A stretch of 64,000 nucleotides of DNA from Aldehydirespirator sp965221605 (GTDB lineage Bacteria > Actinomycetota > Acidimicrobiia > Acidimicrobiales > Aldehydirespiratoraceae). Shown here piece by piece: positions 39,907 to 48,536 of the stretch. The notes under the pieces were generated by a model. The model was not told the origin of the DNA. It saw only the letters and a list, made by a program, of their open reading frames with translations, and searched no databases. Location: contig CBDCSK010000016.1 of NCBI GenBank assembly GCA_965221605.1, positions 62,001-126,000 of the forward strand, given 5' to 3'. Position 1 is the first letter of the stretch. Every line of letters starts with the position of its first letter. A program made the translations under genes and the position numbers.

Positions 39907-41088
39907 CTACAGCCTCGTCACCAGCGGCCTGCGGGGCACGGGTGAGCCCCTGGGCGTCTCGTCGAGCCAAAGCGCCAGCAGCTGTATCGACTCGTTGCGG
40001 GCATCGGGGTGGGCCTCGGCTGCGGGCAGCCGGCCGTCCGCCACCATCATCCGGCGGAGCTTCATCCGGATCACGCCCAGCCGGAACGCGGTGAACACCA
40101 GATGCCAGCGCAGGTGCATCGCCTCGCGGCCGGTGTGGCGCTCCCAGCGCTCGACCAGTTCGTCGGGCCGGCCCAGCCCCGGCAGCAGTTCCCACGAGTG
40201 CCGGTCCATCTGGATCCACCACGCCAGGTCGGCCACCGGGCCGGCCAGCGAAGCGGTGTCCCAGTCCAGCAACGCGACTGCCTCAAAGTCGCGGAACACC
40301 ATGTTGCCGATGCGGGCGTCTCCCCATGAGAACTCCGAGGCGGCATCACGCGGCTGCTGGTCAACGAGCCACTCCCAACCCCGGTCGAGCATGTGGCGGT
40401 TCCATCCGGGGCCCACGTCGAGTCGATCGGTGTAGTCCCGCCAGTAGTGCATCTCCTCCTCCAGGCCGCTGTGCCCCGTTCCCGGATCCAGGAACGCGAC
40501 CCGGGCCGGCGACACCGAGTGGAGTCGGGCCAGCGTGTCGACCGCGCTCTCCCACAGGCGCCGGCGCTGGTCCTGGCGGGCATCGGCCAGGAACCCGGCC
40601 TCACTGAAGTGGGGGCGATCACCCGGAACCAGGCCAGCGACCCGCTCCGAGACGAAGAACGGCGAGCCGAGCACACCCGGATCCTCCTCGTACCCGACCA
40701 GGCGTGGAACGGGCACGTCGTACTCGGCTTCAAGCGCCTCCTGCACCAAGTACTGCGAGCGGAAGGACCGGTCCGGGAACAGCGGCCGGTCAGGAGCGAT
40801 GCGTACCGCCAGGCCCTGGCTCCACTGTTGGCCCCGGCTCGTCCAGCACGCGTCGACCAGCAGCGTCTCGTTGGCGACACCCGATGTGGACGGGATCTCC
40901 ACTGCGCCGATCTGCAAGCCGGGCAGGCCCATACGGTCCGCCAGCCAGGGCGCGAGCCTGGCCCGGAGCTCCGCGCGGTCGCGTCCGGTGTCCATGACCG
41001 GCGACTCGTAGCCCCTGTCCTCGTTGGCCGAGCGGCGCATCATCGAAGCTGGCGGGCGGACGGAATCGGGTCGCCGCGGATCAACCAA
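39907..41088 (-). CDS. aminoglycoside phosphotransferase-like kinase (ACAD10/APH type)
   Basis: A protein of up to 393 residues with the APH/ChoK kinase fold. The nucleotide-binding lobe contains QGLAVRIAPDRPLFPD; the catalytic loop is FSWGDARIGNMVF, with Trp where HGD is usual, and the metal motif is ALLDWDTASLAGPVADLAWW. Such kinases accompany acyl-CoA dehydrogenases in actinobacterial catabolic loci, where they may phosphorylate hydroxyacyl groups to allow elimination. Start TTG 41088 overlaps the upstream stop and has GGAG; ATG 40995 (MDTGRDRAELRARL) is a shorter option. Confidence 0.85.
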   Translation of the reverse strand: MVDPRRPDSVRPPASMMRRSANEDRGYESPVMDTGRDRAELRARLAPWLADRMGLPGLQIGAVEIPSTSGVANETLLVDACWTSRGQQWSQGLAVRIAPDRPLFPDRSFRSQYLVQEALEAEYDVPVPRLVGYEEDPGVLGSPFFVSERVAGLVPGDRPHFSEAGFLADARQDQRRRLWESAVDTLARLHSVSPARVAFLDPGTGHSGLEEEMHYWRDYTDRLDVGPGWNRHMLDRGWEWLVDQQPRDAASEFSWGDARIGNMVFRDFEAVALLDWDTASLAGPVADLAWWIQMDRHSWELLPGLGRPDELVERWERHTGREAMHLRWHLVFTAFRLGVIRMKLRRMMVADGRLPAAEAHPDARNESIQLLALWLDETPRGSPVPRRPLVTRL

Positions 41089-42163
41089 CAGCTCCGGTGT
41101 GGTGAAGCTCCGGCGCGGGCTGGTTCAGCATCTCGGAGCGCTCCGAGTACACCCAGCCCTCCTCGCCTCCCCAGACACAACGCGAGAAGTTGAGCGCGTA
41201 GTTGAGCCCCGTGCCGGTCATGTCCACCGCGGCCGCGTACTTCTTGCGCATCGGCGTCCACAGCGACCGGCGGGTGACGCACTCCAGGTCTACGTGGCCG
41301 GTGTCCCAGCCCAGCCCCACCGGGAGCGACTCGCCGGCCATGACGAACTCAGTGAGCCGGGGAGCGGACTCGACTTGGGCATAGCGCAGATGGCCGTCGG
41401 TGTCCACCACGCCCCCGCCTTCAAGAGTGATGAGGCCCGCTGGCGTCCAGTAGCGCGACACGACGAAACCTCGGCCGCTCGGGAACAGCCCGCCCATGAT
41501 CACATGGCCGCCCCAGGGCGCGCCCGATCCAGAGCCCCGGGGGCCCCGAGAGTGGTCGCGCCAGCCCGAACCCTCGAAGTCGATCTCGCTGGAGCCGGCC
41601 GTGACCCGGCCCGAGGCCCGGAAGAGCTGCTCGTAATGCTCCTTGGCCCAGCCCTGGGATTCCAGGCTGCCGGACCCGCGCTCACCGGCCGCCGCGGCCG
41701 CCGCGTCCCAGACCGCGCCGACGCATTCAACGTCCAAGTCCAGGGCCAGCCTGCGCCGCTCTCCGGGCGGGGACGCTCCGGCCACCATCTGGGCCTCGGT
41801 GGTGTGCACCGCGTAGCCGTCGAAGCCCACTCGCCAGCGCCGGAATGGCTCGATGCAGCGGAACTCGAGATTCGACGCGGCCGGTCGCCGCTCCGGGGCG
41901 GTGCGGTGGAAGGACCACATGGACAGGAACCCCTCGCCCTCCGGCAGCAGCACCAGCACCCGCTCCTCCCACATGGTCCAGTCGTTGGGAACCGTGCCCA
42001 GGTGAAGCCAGAGGCCGATGTCGCTGCGGGGGTCGTACAGCGCGAACAGCAGGTTCTCGCACCAGAAGGGCTGCGACGGCGGCTCCTCCAGGACCGACTC
42101 GGCCGCAGGGGGCAGGCCCGGCGCCAGCCTGCCGGTGGCCGGATGGGGCGTCTCCGAGGGCAT
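41081..42163 (-). CDS. DUF7064/DUF7065-like protein
   Basis: A 360-residue soluble protein with two beta-rich halves. Recognisable is the DUF7064/7065 pattern with the core GSGWRDHSRGPRG near residue 220 and a lipocalin-like set of strands (NLLFALYDPRSDIGLWLHLG; AFGDGYAVHTTEAQ-type region). These proteins are frequent in actinobacterial steroid and terpenoid loci and are thought to bind hydrophobic ligands; a catalytic role is unproven. First gene of the unit that continues with the APH-like kinase, facing operator site 5. Confidence 0.72.
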   Translation of the reverse strand: MPSETPHPATGRLAPGLPPAAESVLEEPPSQPFWCENLLFALYDPRSDIGLWLHLGTVPNDWTMWEERVLVLLPEGEGFLSMWSFHRTAPERRPAASNLEFRCIEPFRRWRVGFDGYAVHTTEAQMVAGASPPGERRRLALDLDVECVGAVWDAAAAAAGERGSGSLESQGWAKEHYEQLFRASGRVTAGSSEIDFEGSGWRDHSRGPRGSGSGAPWGGHVIMGGLFPSGRGFVVSRYWTPAGLITLEGGGVVDTDGHLRYAQVESAPRLTEFVMAGESLPVGLGWDTGHVDLECVTRRSLWTPMRKKYAAAVDMTGTGLNYALNFSRCVWGGEEGWVYSERSEMLNQPAPELHHTGAVG

Positions 42164-42242
42164 GGCCCGACCTCCTCGCCGGCCGTGTCGTGCCGGCCGG
42201 GTTGAGGACCACGACGGTCCGTCCCGGCGCGATTAGCTTATT

Positions 42243-42257
42243 ATCGTGATCATGGAA
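42243..42257. promoter_or_regulatory. GTGATCAT operator variant in a divergent promoter (site 5)
   Basis: GTGATCATGGAAT (42246-42258) differs from the ATGATCATAGAAT consensus at two positions. It lies between the DUF7065-like gene (minus) and the Opp/Dpp operon (plus). On the minus strand GATAAT next to it could be the -10 element. Confidence 0.55.
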
Positions 42258-42316
42258 TCGCGGACCGATCGCGTACCGCGATCGTCGACCTGCCCATGAC
42301 GGAGAGGGGCTGAGGC

Positions 42317-43318
42317 ATGGGCATGGGGACCGTCATCCTCAGGAGGCTGCTGACCCTCATCCCCTTGATGTTCCTGGTGTCCGTAGGGCTGTTCGCCATC
42401 TCGCTGCAGCTCAATCCGGACAAGGCGGCCCACATCCGGGCCGGAGGCGCCGACAACGCCTCGCTCGAGATCATCGAGAGCATCCGGCGCGAGCTCCATC
42501 TCGACAAGCCGATCCACGAGCGCTACGGACGGTGGCTGTACGACGTGGTCCGGCTCGATCTCGGAGAGTCGCTCACCCGTCCGATCCCGGTCGACACCCC
42601 CGATGGCCGGACCGAGTTCCGGGGCCGCTCAGTGGCCACCGAGATCCGCAACGCACTGCCCCGGACGCTGTCCATCGCCTTGGTGGGGGTGGTCTTCGGC
42701 GTCACCGTCGGCGTGACCGTCGGGCTCATAGGAGGCTTGCGTCCGGGATCCCTGCTCGACCGCTTCAGCGTGCTGGGCACCACCGCCGGCCTCGCCATGC
42801 CCAGCTTCTGGCTGATCATGCTGCTGATCATCGCCTTCTCGGTGAACCGGGACTGGCTGCCCGCCACCGGCTACGAGCCGTTGGAGACCGGGTTGTGGAG
42901 CTGGCTGAGCCGCATCCTGCTGCCCGGAATCTCGGTTGGGGTGGCCATGGCCGCGGTCACCGCCCGCCAGCTGCGGGCCTCGCTCATGGACGTGATGGGC
43001 GCGGCCTACATCCGCACCGCCTGGGCCAAGGGGGGCTCCTCGGCCCGGGTCGTCGTGCGCCACGCCCTCAAGAATGCGGCCAACGCTCCACTGACGGTCA
43101 TGGGCAACCAGTTCGCCCACCTGCTGAGCGGAACGATCGTCATCGAGAGCCTCGTCGGCATCCGGGGGCTGGGGTGGCTGGTGGTCACCGCGGTGCGGTC
43201 CAACGACATCACCATGATCCAGGGCCTGGTGCTGTTCTTCGTGGTGGTCACGGTGGCCATCAACCTGATCATCGACCTGCTCTACAGCTACCTGAATCCC
43301 AAGGTGAGGGTCAGTTGA
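42317..43318 (+). CDS. ABC transporter permease, OppB/DppB-like
   Basis: A 333-residue inner-membrane permease with six hydrophobic helices. The first helix is RRLLTLIPLMFLVSVGLFAISL, the periplasmic domain includes RYGRWLYDVVRLDLGESL, and the coupling-helix EAA-type motif is AAYIRTAWAKGGSSARVVVRHALKNA. ATG 42317 is preceded by GAGAGGGG. It belongs to the peptide/nickel/opine class. The gene is followed by its partner permease fused to an ATPase. Confidence 0.92.
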   Translation: MGMGTVILRRLLTLIPLMFLVSVGLFAISLQLNPDKAAHIRAGGADNASLEIIESIRRELHLDKPIHERYGRWLYDVVRLDLGESLTRPIPVDTPDGRTEFRGRSVATEIRNALPRTLSIALVGVVFGVTVGVTVGLIGGLRPGSLLDRFSVLGTTAGLAMPSFWLIMLLIIAFSVNRDWLPATGYEPLETGLWSWLSRILLPGISVGVAMAAVTARQLRASLMDVMGAAYIRTAWAKGGSSARVVVRHALKNAANAPLTVMGNQFAHLLSGTIVIESLVGIRGLGWLVVTAVRSNDITMIQGLVLFFVVVTVAINLIIDLLYSYLNPKVRVS

Positions 43319-45342
43319 GCGACGCCGCGGGCACGCCCGCACTCGCCCCGGAGCCGCGTTGGGCCGGCGCCGAGGGGGAGGTCATGCCGCCCAAGCGGAC
43401 CCGGCTCTTCCGCCGGGTGCTGCGCGACAAGTTCGCCATGACCGGGATGCTCATACTCCTGCTGATCGTGTTCCTGGCCGCCTTCGCCTCCTGGCTCGCG
43501 CCCTACGACCCGGAGTTGCTCTTCGTGGGCGAGCGGTCGGGTCCGATGTCGGGCGACCACTGGCTGGGCACCGACCACCTGGGACGCGACGTGGCGTCGA
43601 GGCTCATATTCGGCTCCCGGATCGCGGTGCGGGTGGCGCTGCAGGTGGTGGGCGTCACCCTGGCCATCTCAGTGCCCATCGGGCTGCTGTCGGGCTTCAT
43701 CGGGGGCCGCCTCGACGTGGTCGCCATGCGAACCATGGACGCCGTCCACAGCGTCCCCACACTGATGCTGGCCCTGGTCTTCGCGGGATCGTTCAACCTG
43801 AGCTTCAACTGGGCCCTCTTCGGGATCTCGCTCGCCTTCGTGCCCACCATGTCGCGCCTGGTCCGGGCGCAGACGCTGGCCGTGCGCGAGGAGACCTTCA
43901 TCGAGGCCTCCGTGTCCATGGGCACGCCCATGCGGCGGATCCTGCTCAAGCGGGTCCTTCCCAACGCGGCGTCGCCGATCATCGTGCAGTCCTCGGTGTA
44001 TGTGGGTGGAGCCATCCTGCTGGAGGCTTCCCTGAGCATCCTGGGCATCGGCGTGCGGCCGGGGAGCGCCGCCTGGGGCTCGATGCTGGAGGAAGCCTTC
44101 CAGTCCATCTACACCGACACCGCCAACGTGGTGATACCCGGCGCGGCCATCGCCATCGCGGTGCTGGCCGCCAACCTGCTGGGCGACGGGCTGCGGGACG
44201 CTCTCGGGCTCGACCCCGGCCACCGCTACGGCGCCCGCACCAAGATGGGCCTCACGCTGGCGGCCCGGAAGGACAAGGACAGCGACGAGTCCGCGGCTGC
44301 GGGCCAGCGACTCGCCGGGGCCGCACCGCTGCTGGACGTGCGGGGCCTCACCGTCGAGGTCAGGACCGAGCACGGGGTGTTCCCTGTCGTCGAGGACGTG
44401 ACCTTCGACTTGAGGCAGGGCGAGGTTCTCGGACTGGTGGGGGAGTCCGGATCAGGCAAGACGGTCACATCGCTGTCGCTGATGCGGCTGCTGCCGTCGC
44501 CGCCGTTCCGGGTTGCCGCCGGCGAGGTCCTGTTCGAGGGGGACGACCTGCTCCTGCGCTCCATCCACCAGATGCGGGCCATGCGGGGCCGCGACATCGC
44601 CATGATCTTCCAGGACCCGATGGCCGCGCTCAACCCGTCCATGCAGATGGGGCACCAGATCGCGGAGACGGTGCGGCTCCATCAGAATGTCAGGCGGTCC
44701 GCGGCCCAGAAGCGGGCCGTGGAGATGTTGGACCGGGTCGGGATCCCCGACGCCAAGGCCCGGGCGAGGAGCTTCCCGCACGAGTTCTCCGGCGGCATGC
44801 GCCAGCGGGCGATGATCGCCATGGCGCTGTCCTGCTCGCCGAAGGTGCTGATAGCCGACGAGCCGACCACCGCGCTGGACGTGACCATCCAGGCCCAGAT
44901 CCTCGAACTCCTCGCCGAGCTGCGCGAGGAGTTCGGGCTCTCGATCATCTTCGTCACCCACGACCTGGGCGTGGTCGCCGACTTCTGCGACCGGGTGATG
45001 GTGATGTACGCGGGCCAGATCGTGGAACAGGCCGACATCCACCGGCTGTTCGAGCATCCGTCGCATCCCTACTCCGACGCGCTGCTGTCGGCCATGCCCC
45101 GCCTCACCGACCGGGGCAAGGAACTCGTGACGATTCCCGGATCGGTGCCCACCATCGAGAGCTTCCCGGACGGGTGCCGGTTCCATCCCCGCTGCCGGCT
45201 GGCCGTCGAGGAGTGCGCGGCTGGTGCGGTGTCCCTGGTTGAGGTCGGCGACAGCATCTCCCGCTGCATCCGCACCGAGGAGCTGATCCGCAGGCGGGCC
45301 GCGGGCACCATCCCGCCGGGCGCCACGGGGGGCGGCTCGTGA
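43315..45342 (+). CDS. fused ABC permease (OppC/DppC-like) and ATP-binding protein (OppD/DppD-like)
   Basis: One 675-residue chain with two functions. Residues about 24-300 form the permease: FAMTGMLILLLIVFLAAFASWLAPYDP, WLGTDHLGRDVASRLIFG, EASVSMGTPMRRILLKRVLPNA. A short linker (ARKDKDSDESAAAGQRLAG) joins residues 330-650, a full ATPase with Walker A GESGSGKT, Q-loop IFQDPMAALNP, signature FSGGMRQRAMIA, Walker B VLIADEPTT, H-loop THDLG and the OppD-type Cys cluster CRFHPRCRLAVEEC. TTG 43315 overlaps the previous stop; ATG 43384 is an alternative after GGGGGAGG. Such fusions are known in actinobacteria. Confidence 0.92.
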   Translation: MSDAAGTPALAPEPRWAGAEGEVMPPKRTRLFRRVLRDKFAMTGMLILLLIVFLAAFASWLAPYDPELLFVGERSGPMSGDHWLGTDHLGRDVASRLIFGSRIAVRVALQVVGVTLAISVPIGLLSGFIGGRLDVVAMRTMDAVHSVPTLMLALVFAGSFNLSFNWALFGISLAFVPTMSRLVRAQTLAVREETFIEASVSMGTPMRRILLKRVLPNAASPIIVQSSVYVGGAILLEASLSILGIGVRPGSAAWGSMLEEAFQSIYTDTANVVIPGAAIAIAVLAANLLGDGLRDALGLDPGHRYGARTKMGLTLAARKDKDSDESAAAGQRLAGAAPLLDVRGLTVEVRTEHGVFPVVEDVTFDLRQGEVLGLVGESGSGKTVTSLSLMRLLPSPPFRVAAGEVLFEGDDLLLRSIHQMRAMRGRDIAMIFQDPMAALNPSMQMGHQIAETVRLHQNVRRSAAQKRAVEMLDRVGIPDAKARARSFPHEFSGGMRQRAMIAMALSCSPKVLIADEPTTALDVTIQAQILELLAELREEFGLSIIFVTHDLGVVADFCDRVMVMYAGQIVEQADIHRLFEHPSHPYSDALLSAMPRLTDRGKELVTIPGSVPTIESFPDGCRFHPRCRLAVEECAAGAVSLVEVGDSISRCIRTEELIRRRAAGTIPPGATGGGS

Positions 45343-46394
45343 CCAGCACCCCTCCGGCGGTCACCGCTCCGGCCTCGACCGGGGCCCTCGAGGTGTCGGA
45401 CCTCACCAAGCTGTTCCCGGTGCGCACACCGTTGCTGCGCCGGACGGTGGGCCACGTGCGGGCCGTCGACGGCGCGAGCCTCACCGTTCAGACGGCCGAG
45501 ACGGTGGGCCTGGTGGGGGAGTCGGGATCGGGCAAGTCGACCCTGGGAAGGATGGCCCTGCGGCTCATCGAGCCGACGGCGGGGTCGGTCGTGCTGGCCG
45601 GCCGGAAGCTCGGGGAGCTGTCGGCTGCGGAGATGCGCATACAGCGCCGGCACGGGCAGATGATCTTCCAGGACCCCTACTCGTCACTGGACCCGAGGGC
45701 CAGCATCGCCGACAACGTCGGGGAGCCCCTGCGCACCCAGTTCGGCCTGCCCCGGGCCGAGCGGGACCGGCGTGTGGTCGAGCTGTTGGAGACGGTGAGG
45801 CTCAACCGCAGCCATCTTCGCCGCTACCCGCACGAGTTCTCGGGAGGGCAGCTCCAGCGAATCGCCCTGGCCCGAGCCCTGGCGGTGCGGCCCAGGATCA
45901 TCATCGCCGACGAGCCGGTGAGCTCGCTGGACGTGTCAACCCAGGCCCAGATGCTGCAGCTGCTGGAGGAGTTCAAGCGCGAGTACGAAATCGCCTACCT
46001 CTTCATTTCCCACGACCTGTCGGTCGTGCGCCACATCAGCGATCAGATCGCGGTCATGTACCTGGGCCAGATAGTGGAGCGGGGCGACAACGACGAGGTG
46101 ACGACCCAGCCGGCCCACCCCTACACCGAGGCGCTGCTGTCGGCGGTCCCCATCCCCGACCCGGTCGTCCAGCGGTCGCGGCGCCGGATCGTGCTCACCG
46201 GGGACCTTCCCAACCCGGCCGACACCCCGAAGGGATGCCGGTTCCACACCCGCTGCCCCTATGTCATGGAGATGTGCCGCGAGATCGATCCAGAGCCCTA
46301 CGTCACACCGGCAGGCACTGAGGTGCGCTGCCACCTGCACACCAGCGGGCCTCAGCTCGCGGGCCGATCGGTGCTGGAGCTGCCGAAGCGCTAG
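45339..46394 (+). CDS. ABC transporter ATP-binding protein, OppF/DppF-like
   Basis: A 351-residue ATPase that energises the importer together with the fused subunit. Walker A GESGSGKST, IFQDPYSSLDPR, signature FSGGQLQRIALA, Walker B IIIADEPVSSLD and SHDLSVVRHISDQ, then the Opp-type C-terminal region with CRFHTRCPYVMEMC. It overlaps the preceding gene (GTGA). Completes the core transporter. Confidence 0.94.
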   Translation: MTSTPPAVTAPASTGALEVSDLTKLFPVRTPLLRRTVGHVRAVDGASLTVQTAETVGLVGESGSGKSTLGRMALRLIEPTAGSVVLAGRKLGELSAAEMRIQRRHGQMIFQDPYSSLDPRASIADNVGEPLRTQFGLPRAERDRRVVELLETVRLNRSHLRRYPHEFSGGQLQRIALARALAVRPRIIIADEPVSSLDVSTQAQMLQLLEEFKREYEIAYLFISHDLSVVRHISDQIAVMYLGQIVERGDNDEVTTQPAHPYTEALLSAVPIPDPVVQRSRRRIVLTGDLPNPADTPKGCRFHTRCPYVMEMCREIDPEPYVTPAGTEVRCHLHTSGPQLAGRSVLELPKR

Positions 46395-46561
46395 CACCGC
46401 CGCGGAACAGTGTGGACGGACCCCCATTGGGGCGGTCGACCACCCCCGCTTGCGCTTGTGCGGTCAGTCTCTCTCCATTAGTGTGCGCGTCGCTACTATG
46501 GGATTCATCCGCAGAGATGTCCTGTAATGGTTCCCGCAACCCGATCGGAGGGGATGACGAC

Positions 46562-48493
46562 ATGACCCGTACCCGGAACGGACTGTATCGACTGCTGACC
46601 GCTGCCTCGGTGACGCTGGCCCTTGTCGCCGCGTCCTGCGGCGACGACGAGCCAGCGGCTCCAGCCCCGGATACCAGTGCGGCCGATGCCGCCGTCGAGC
46701 AGGCAGAGGCTGAGGCAGCCGCCGCGCAGGCCGAGGCTGACGCAGCCGCCGCCCAAGCCGACGCGGCCGCCGCCGACGCGGCCGCCGCCGAAGCTGCCGC
46801 CGCCGAGGCTCAGGCAGCCCTCGAGGCGGCCCAGGCTGAGGCAGTGGACCCCGCGGTCATGGCCGAACTCGAGGCGGACCTGGAAGCCGCCCAAGCCGAG
46901 GCCGCTGCCTTGGCCGCCGAGGCTGAAGCCGCAGCCGCAGCCGCGGCCGAGGCCGAAGCGGCCGCCGCGGCCGCCGCCGCCGCGGAGGCGATGTTCTTCG
47001 ACCCGGAGGGCGTCCTGGTCGTGGGTCAGAACTTCTTCCCCAACCAGCAGGCCAGTCTCGATCCGCGCATCATGTCGACCAGCACCAACGCCGAGTTCCT
47101 CAACGAGATCTACGCCGCACTGGTGAAGCGCGACGCCGTCACCGGCGAGTACAGCCCCTACCTGGCCGAGTCCTACGAAGTGGTGGACAGCCAGACGCTG
47201 ACCGTCACCATCCGGTCCGACGCCAACTTCCACGACGGCCGACCGGTGACCGCCGCGGACGCGAAGGCCTCGATCGAGGCCACCAAGGCCAATACCGCGG
47301 AGCGCACCTGCAACTGCAATCGCGGCATCGCGCTGGTCGACTCGGTAGAGGTGGTGGACGACAAGACCTTCACCGTCCATCTCTCCCAGCCCGGCCTGGC
47401 CACGCTGTTCGAGCTGCTGATCGGCCCCGAGTTCATGATCTCGCCGGCCGACGCCGGCGCCGAGCAGGCCACCGCCCCGATCGGCAACGGACCGTTCCGC
47501 TTCGTGGAGTTGATCGAGGGCCAGAGGATCACCCTCGAGAAGTGGGACGACTTCTTCGCCGCCGATGACACAATGCTGGGCGGCTTGGAGTTCGTGAACC
47601 TCGAAGAGGGCACCACCCAGCTCAACGCGCTTCTGGCCGGCGACATCGACATGGCCATGGAACTCGACTTCCCGTCGTTCGAAGCCACCGAGGACAGGGG
47701 CGGTTTCAGCGCCGCCGCGGTTCAGAGCGACACCACGTTCATCTGGTTCGTGGGCTGCCAGGCGCCGGGAGCCTTCTACGAGGACATCAGGGTGCGCCAG
47801 GGCTTCATGCACGCCATCGACCGCAACCTCCTCAACGCCGCTCTCTACGGCGGCGAGGGCGTGCCGACGGTGGGGTTCTACCCGCCCGGGCACCCCTACA
47901 ACGACCCGACCCTCGAAGAGGTGTACCCCTTCGACCTCGACCGGGCCCGCGAGCTCTTCGAGGAGGCCGGCGTGGTCGGTCAGACCGTCGGCATCTGGGC
48001 GACATCGTCGATCCCCGAGTCCGTCGACCTGGTGCTGTTGATGAACGTCACCCTGTCGCAGGCCGGGGTGACGGTCCAGCCCATACCCACCGATGACCTC
48101 GTCGGCGACTACCTGAGGCCGGCCAGCCTCGATCCTGGCCCCTTCGACCTCGAGCACGACGGCGTCCTCATCACCCAGTCCCGTCCGGGCATGCAGAAGC
48201 TGACCCGCAACTTCTTCGACACCGGCATCACCAACCCGTGTGACACCGAGTACGACAGGGCGACGGAGATCATCAACGAGCTCTACGGCCTGGCCCCCGA
48301 CGACCCCAGGGCCGTCGATCTGTGGCACGAGATCCAGCGGATCAACGTGGAGGACGCCCGGCACATGATCCTGGCCTTCTTCCCCAGCTACATGGCCTGG
48401 AACAGTGACAAGGTCGGGGGAGTGGACCCTGACAGCTTCGGCGGGCCCATCGAGGGCGGGTACACGTTCAACGACATGTACATCGCCAGCTAG
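46562..48493 (+). CDS. ABC transporter substrate-binding lipoprotein with Ala/Glu-rich stalk (DppA/OppA family)
   Basis: A 643-residue solute-binding lipoprotein for the importer. The signal ends LVAASC with lipidated Cys26. Residues about 40-142 are almost only Ala, Glu, Asp and Gln (AADAAVEQAEAEAAAAQAEA and similar), predicted to form a long alpha-helical or coiled-coil stalk between membrane anchor and binding domain. SBP_bac_5 features follow: LAESYEVVDSQTLTVTIRSDANFHDGRPVTAADAK, RQGFMHAIDRNLLN, GFYPPGHPYN. A Cys pair TCNCNRG may form a disulfide. GGAGGGG precedes the ATG. Confidence 0.92.
   Translation: MTRTRNGLYRLLTAASVTLALVAASCGDDEPAAPAPDTSAADAAVEQAEAEAAAAQAEADAAAAQADAAAADAAAAEAAAAEAQAALEAAQAEAVDPAVMAELEADLEAAQAEAAALAAEAEAAAAAAAEAEAAAAAAAAAEAMFFDPEGVLVVGQNFFPNQQASLDPRIMSTSTNAEFLNEIYAALVKRDAVTGEYSPYLAESYEVVDSQTLTVTIRSDANFHDGRPVTAADAKASIEATKANTAERTCNCNRGIALVDSVEVVDDKTFTVHLSQPGLATLFELLIGPEFMISPADAGAEQATAPIGNGPFRFVELIEGQRITLEKWDDFFAADDTMLGGLEFVNLEEGTTQLNALLAGDIDMAMELDFPSFEATEDRGGFSAAAVQSDTTFIWFVGCQAPGAFYEDIRVRQGFMHAIDRNLLNAALYGGEGVPTVGFYPPGHPYNDPTLEEVYPFDLDRARELFEEAGVVGQTVGIWATSSIPESVDLVLLMNVTLSQAGVTVQPIPTDDLVGDYLRPASLDPGPFDLEHDGVLITQSRPGMQKLTRNFFDTGITNPCDTEYDRATEIINELYGLAPDDPRAVDLWHEIQRINVEDARHMILAFFPSYMAWNSDKVGGVDPDSFGGPIEGGYTFNDMYIAS
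46670..46990 (+). repeat. low-complexity GCC/GAG-rich segment encoding the Ala/Glu stalk
   Basis: About 320 bases are composed of repeated GCCGAGGCTG and GCAGCCGCC-like units in the frame Ala-Ala-Glu-Ala. The variation between units keeps the heptad-like spacing of charged residues while avoiding exact repeats. Confidence 0.75.
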
Positions 48494-48536
48494 GGCCTTC
48501 GACTCCACGACCACAACGCTCCTCGGGAGGCCGCCA

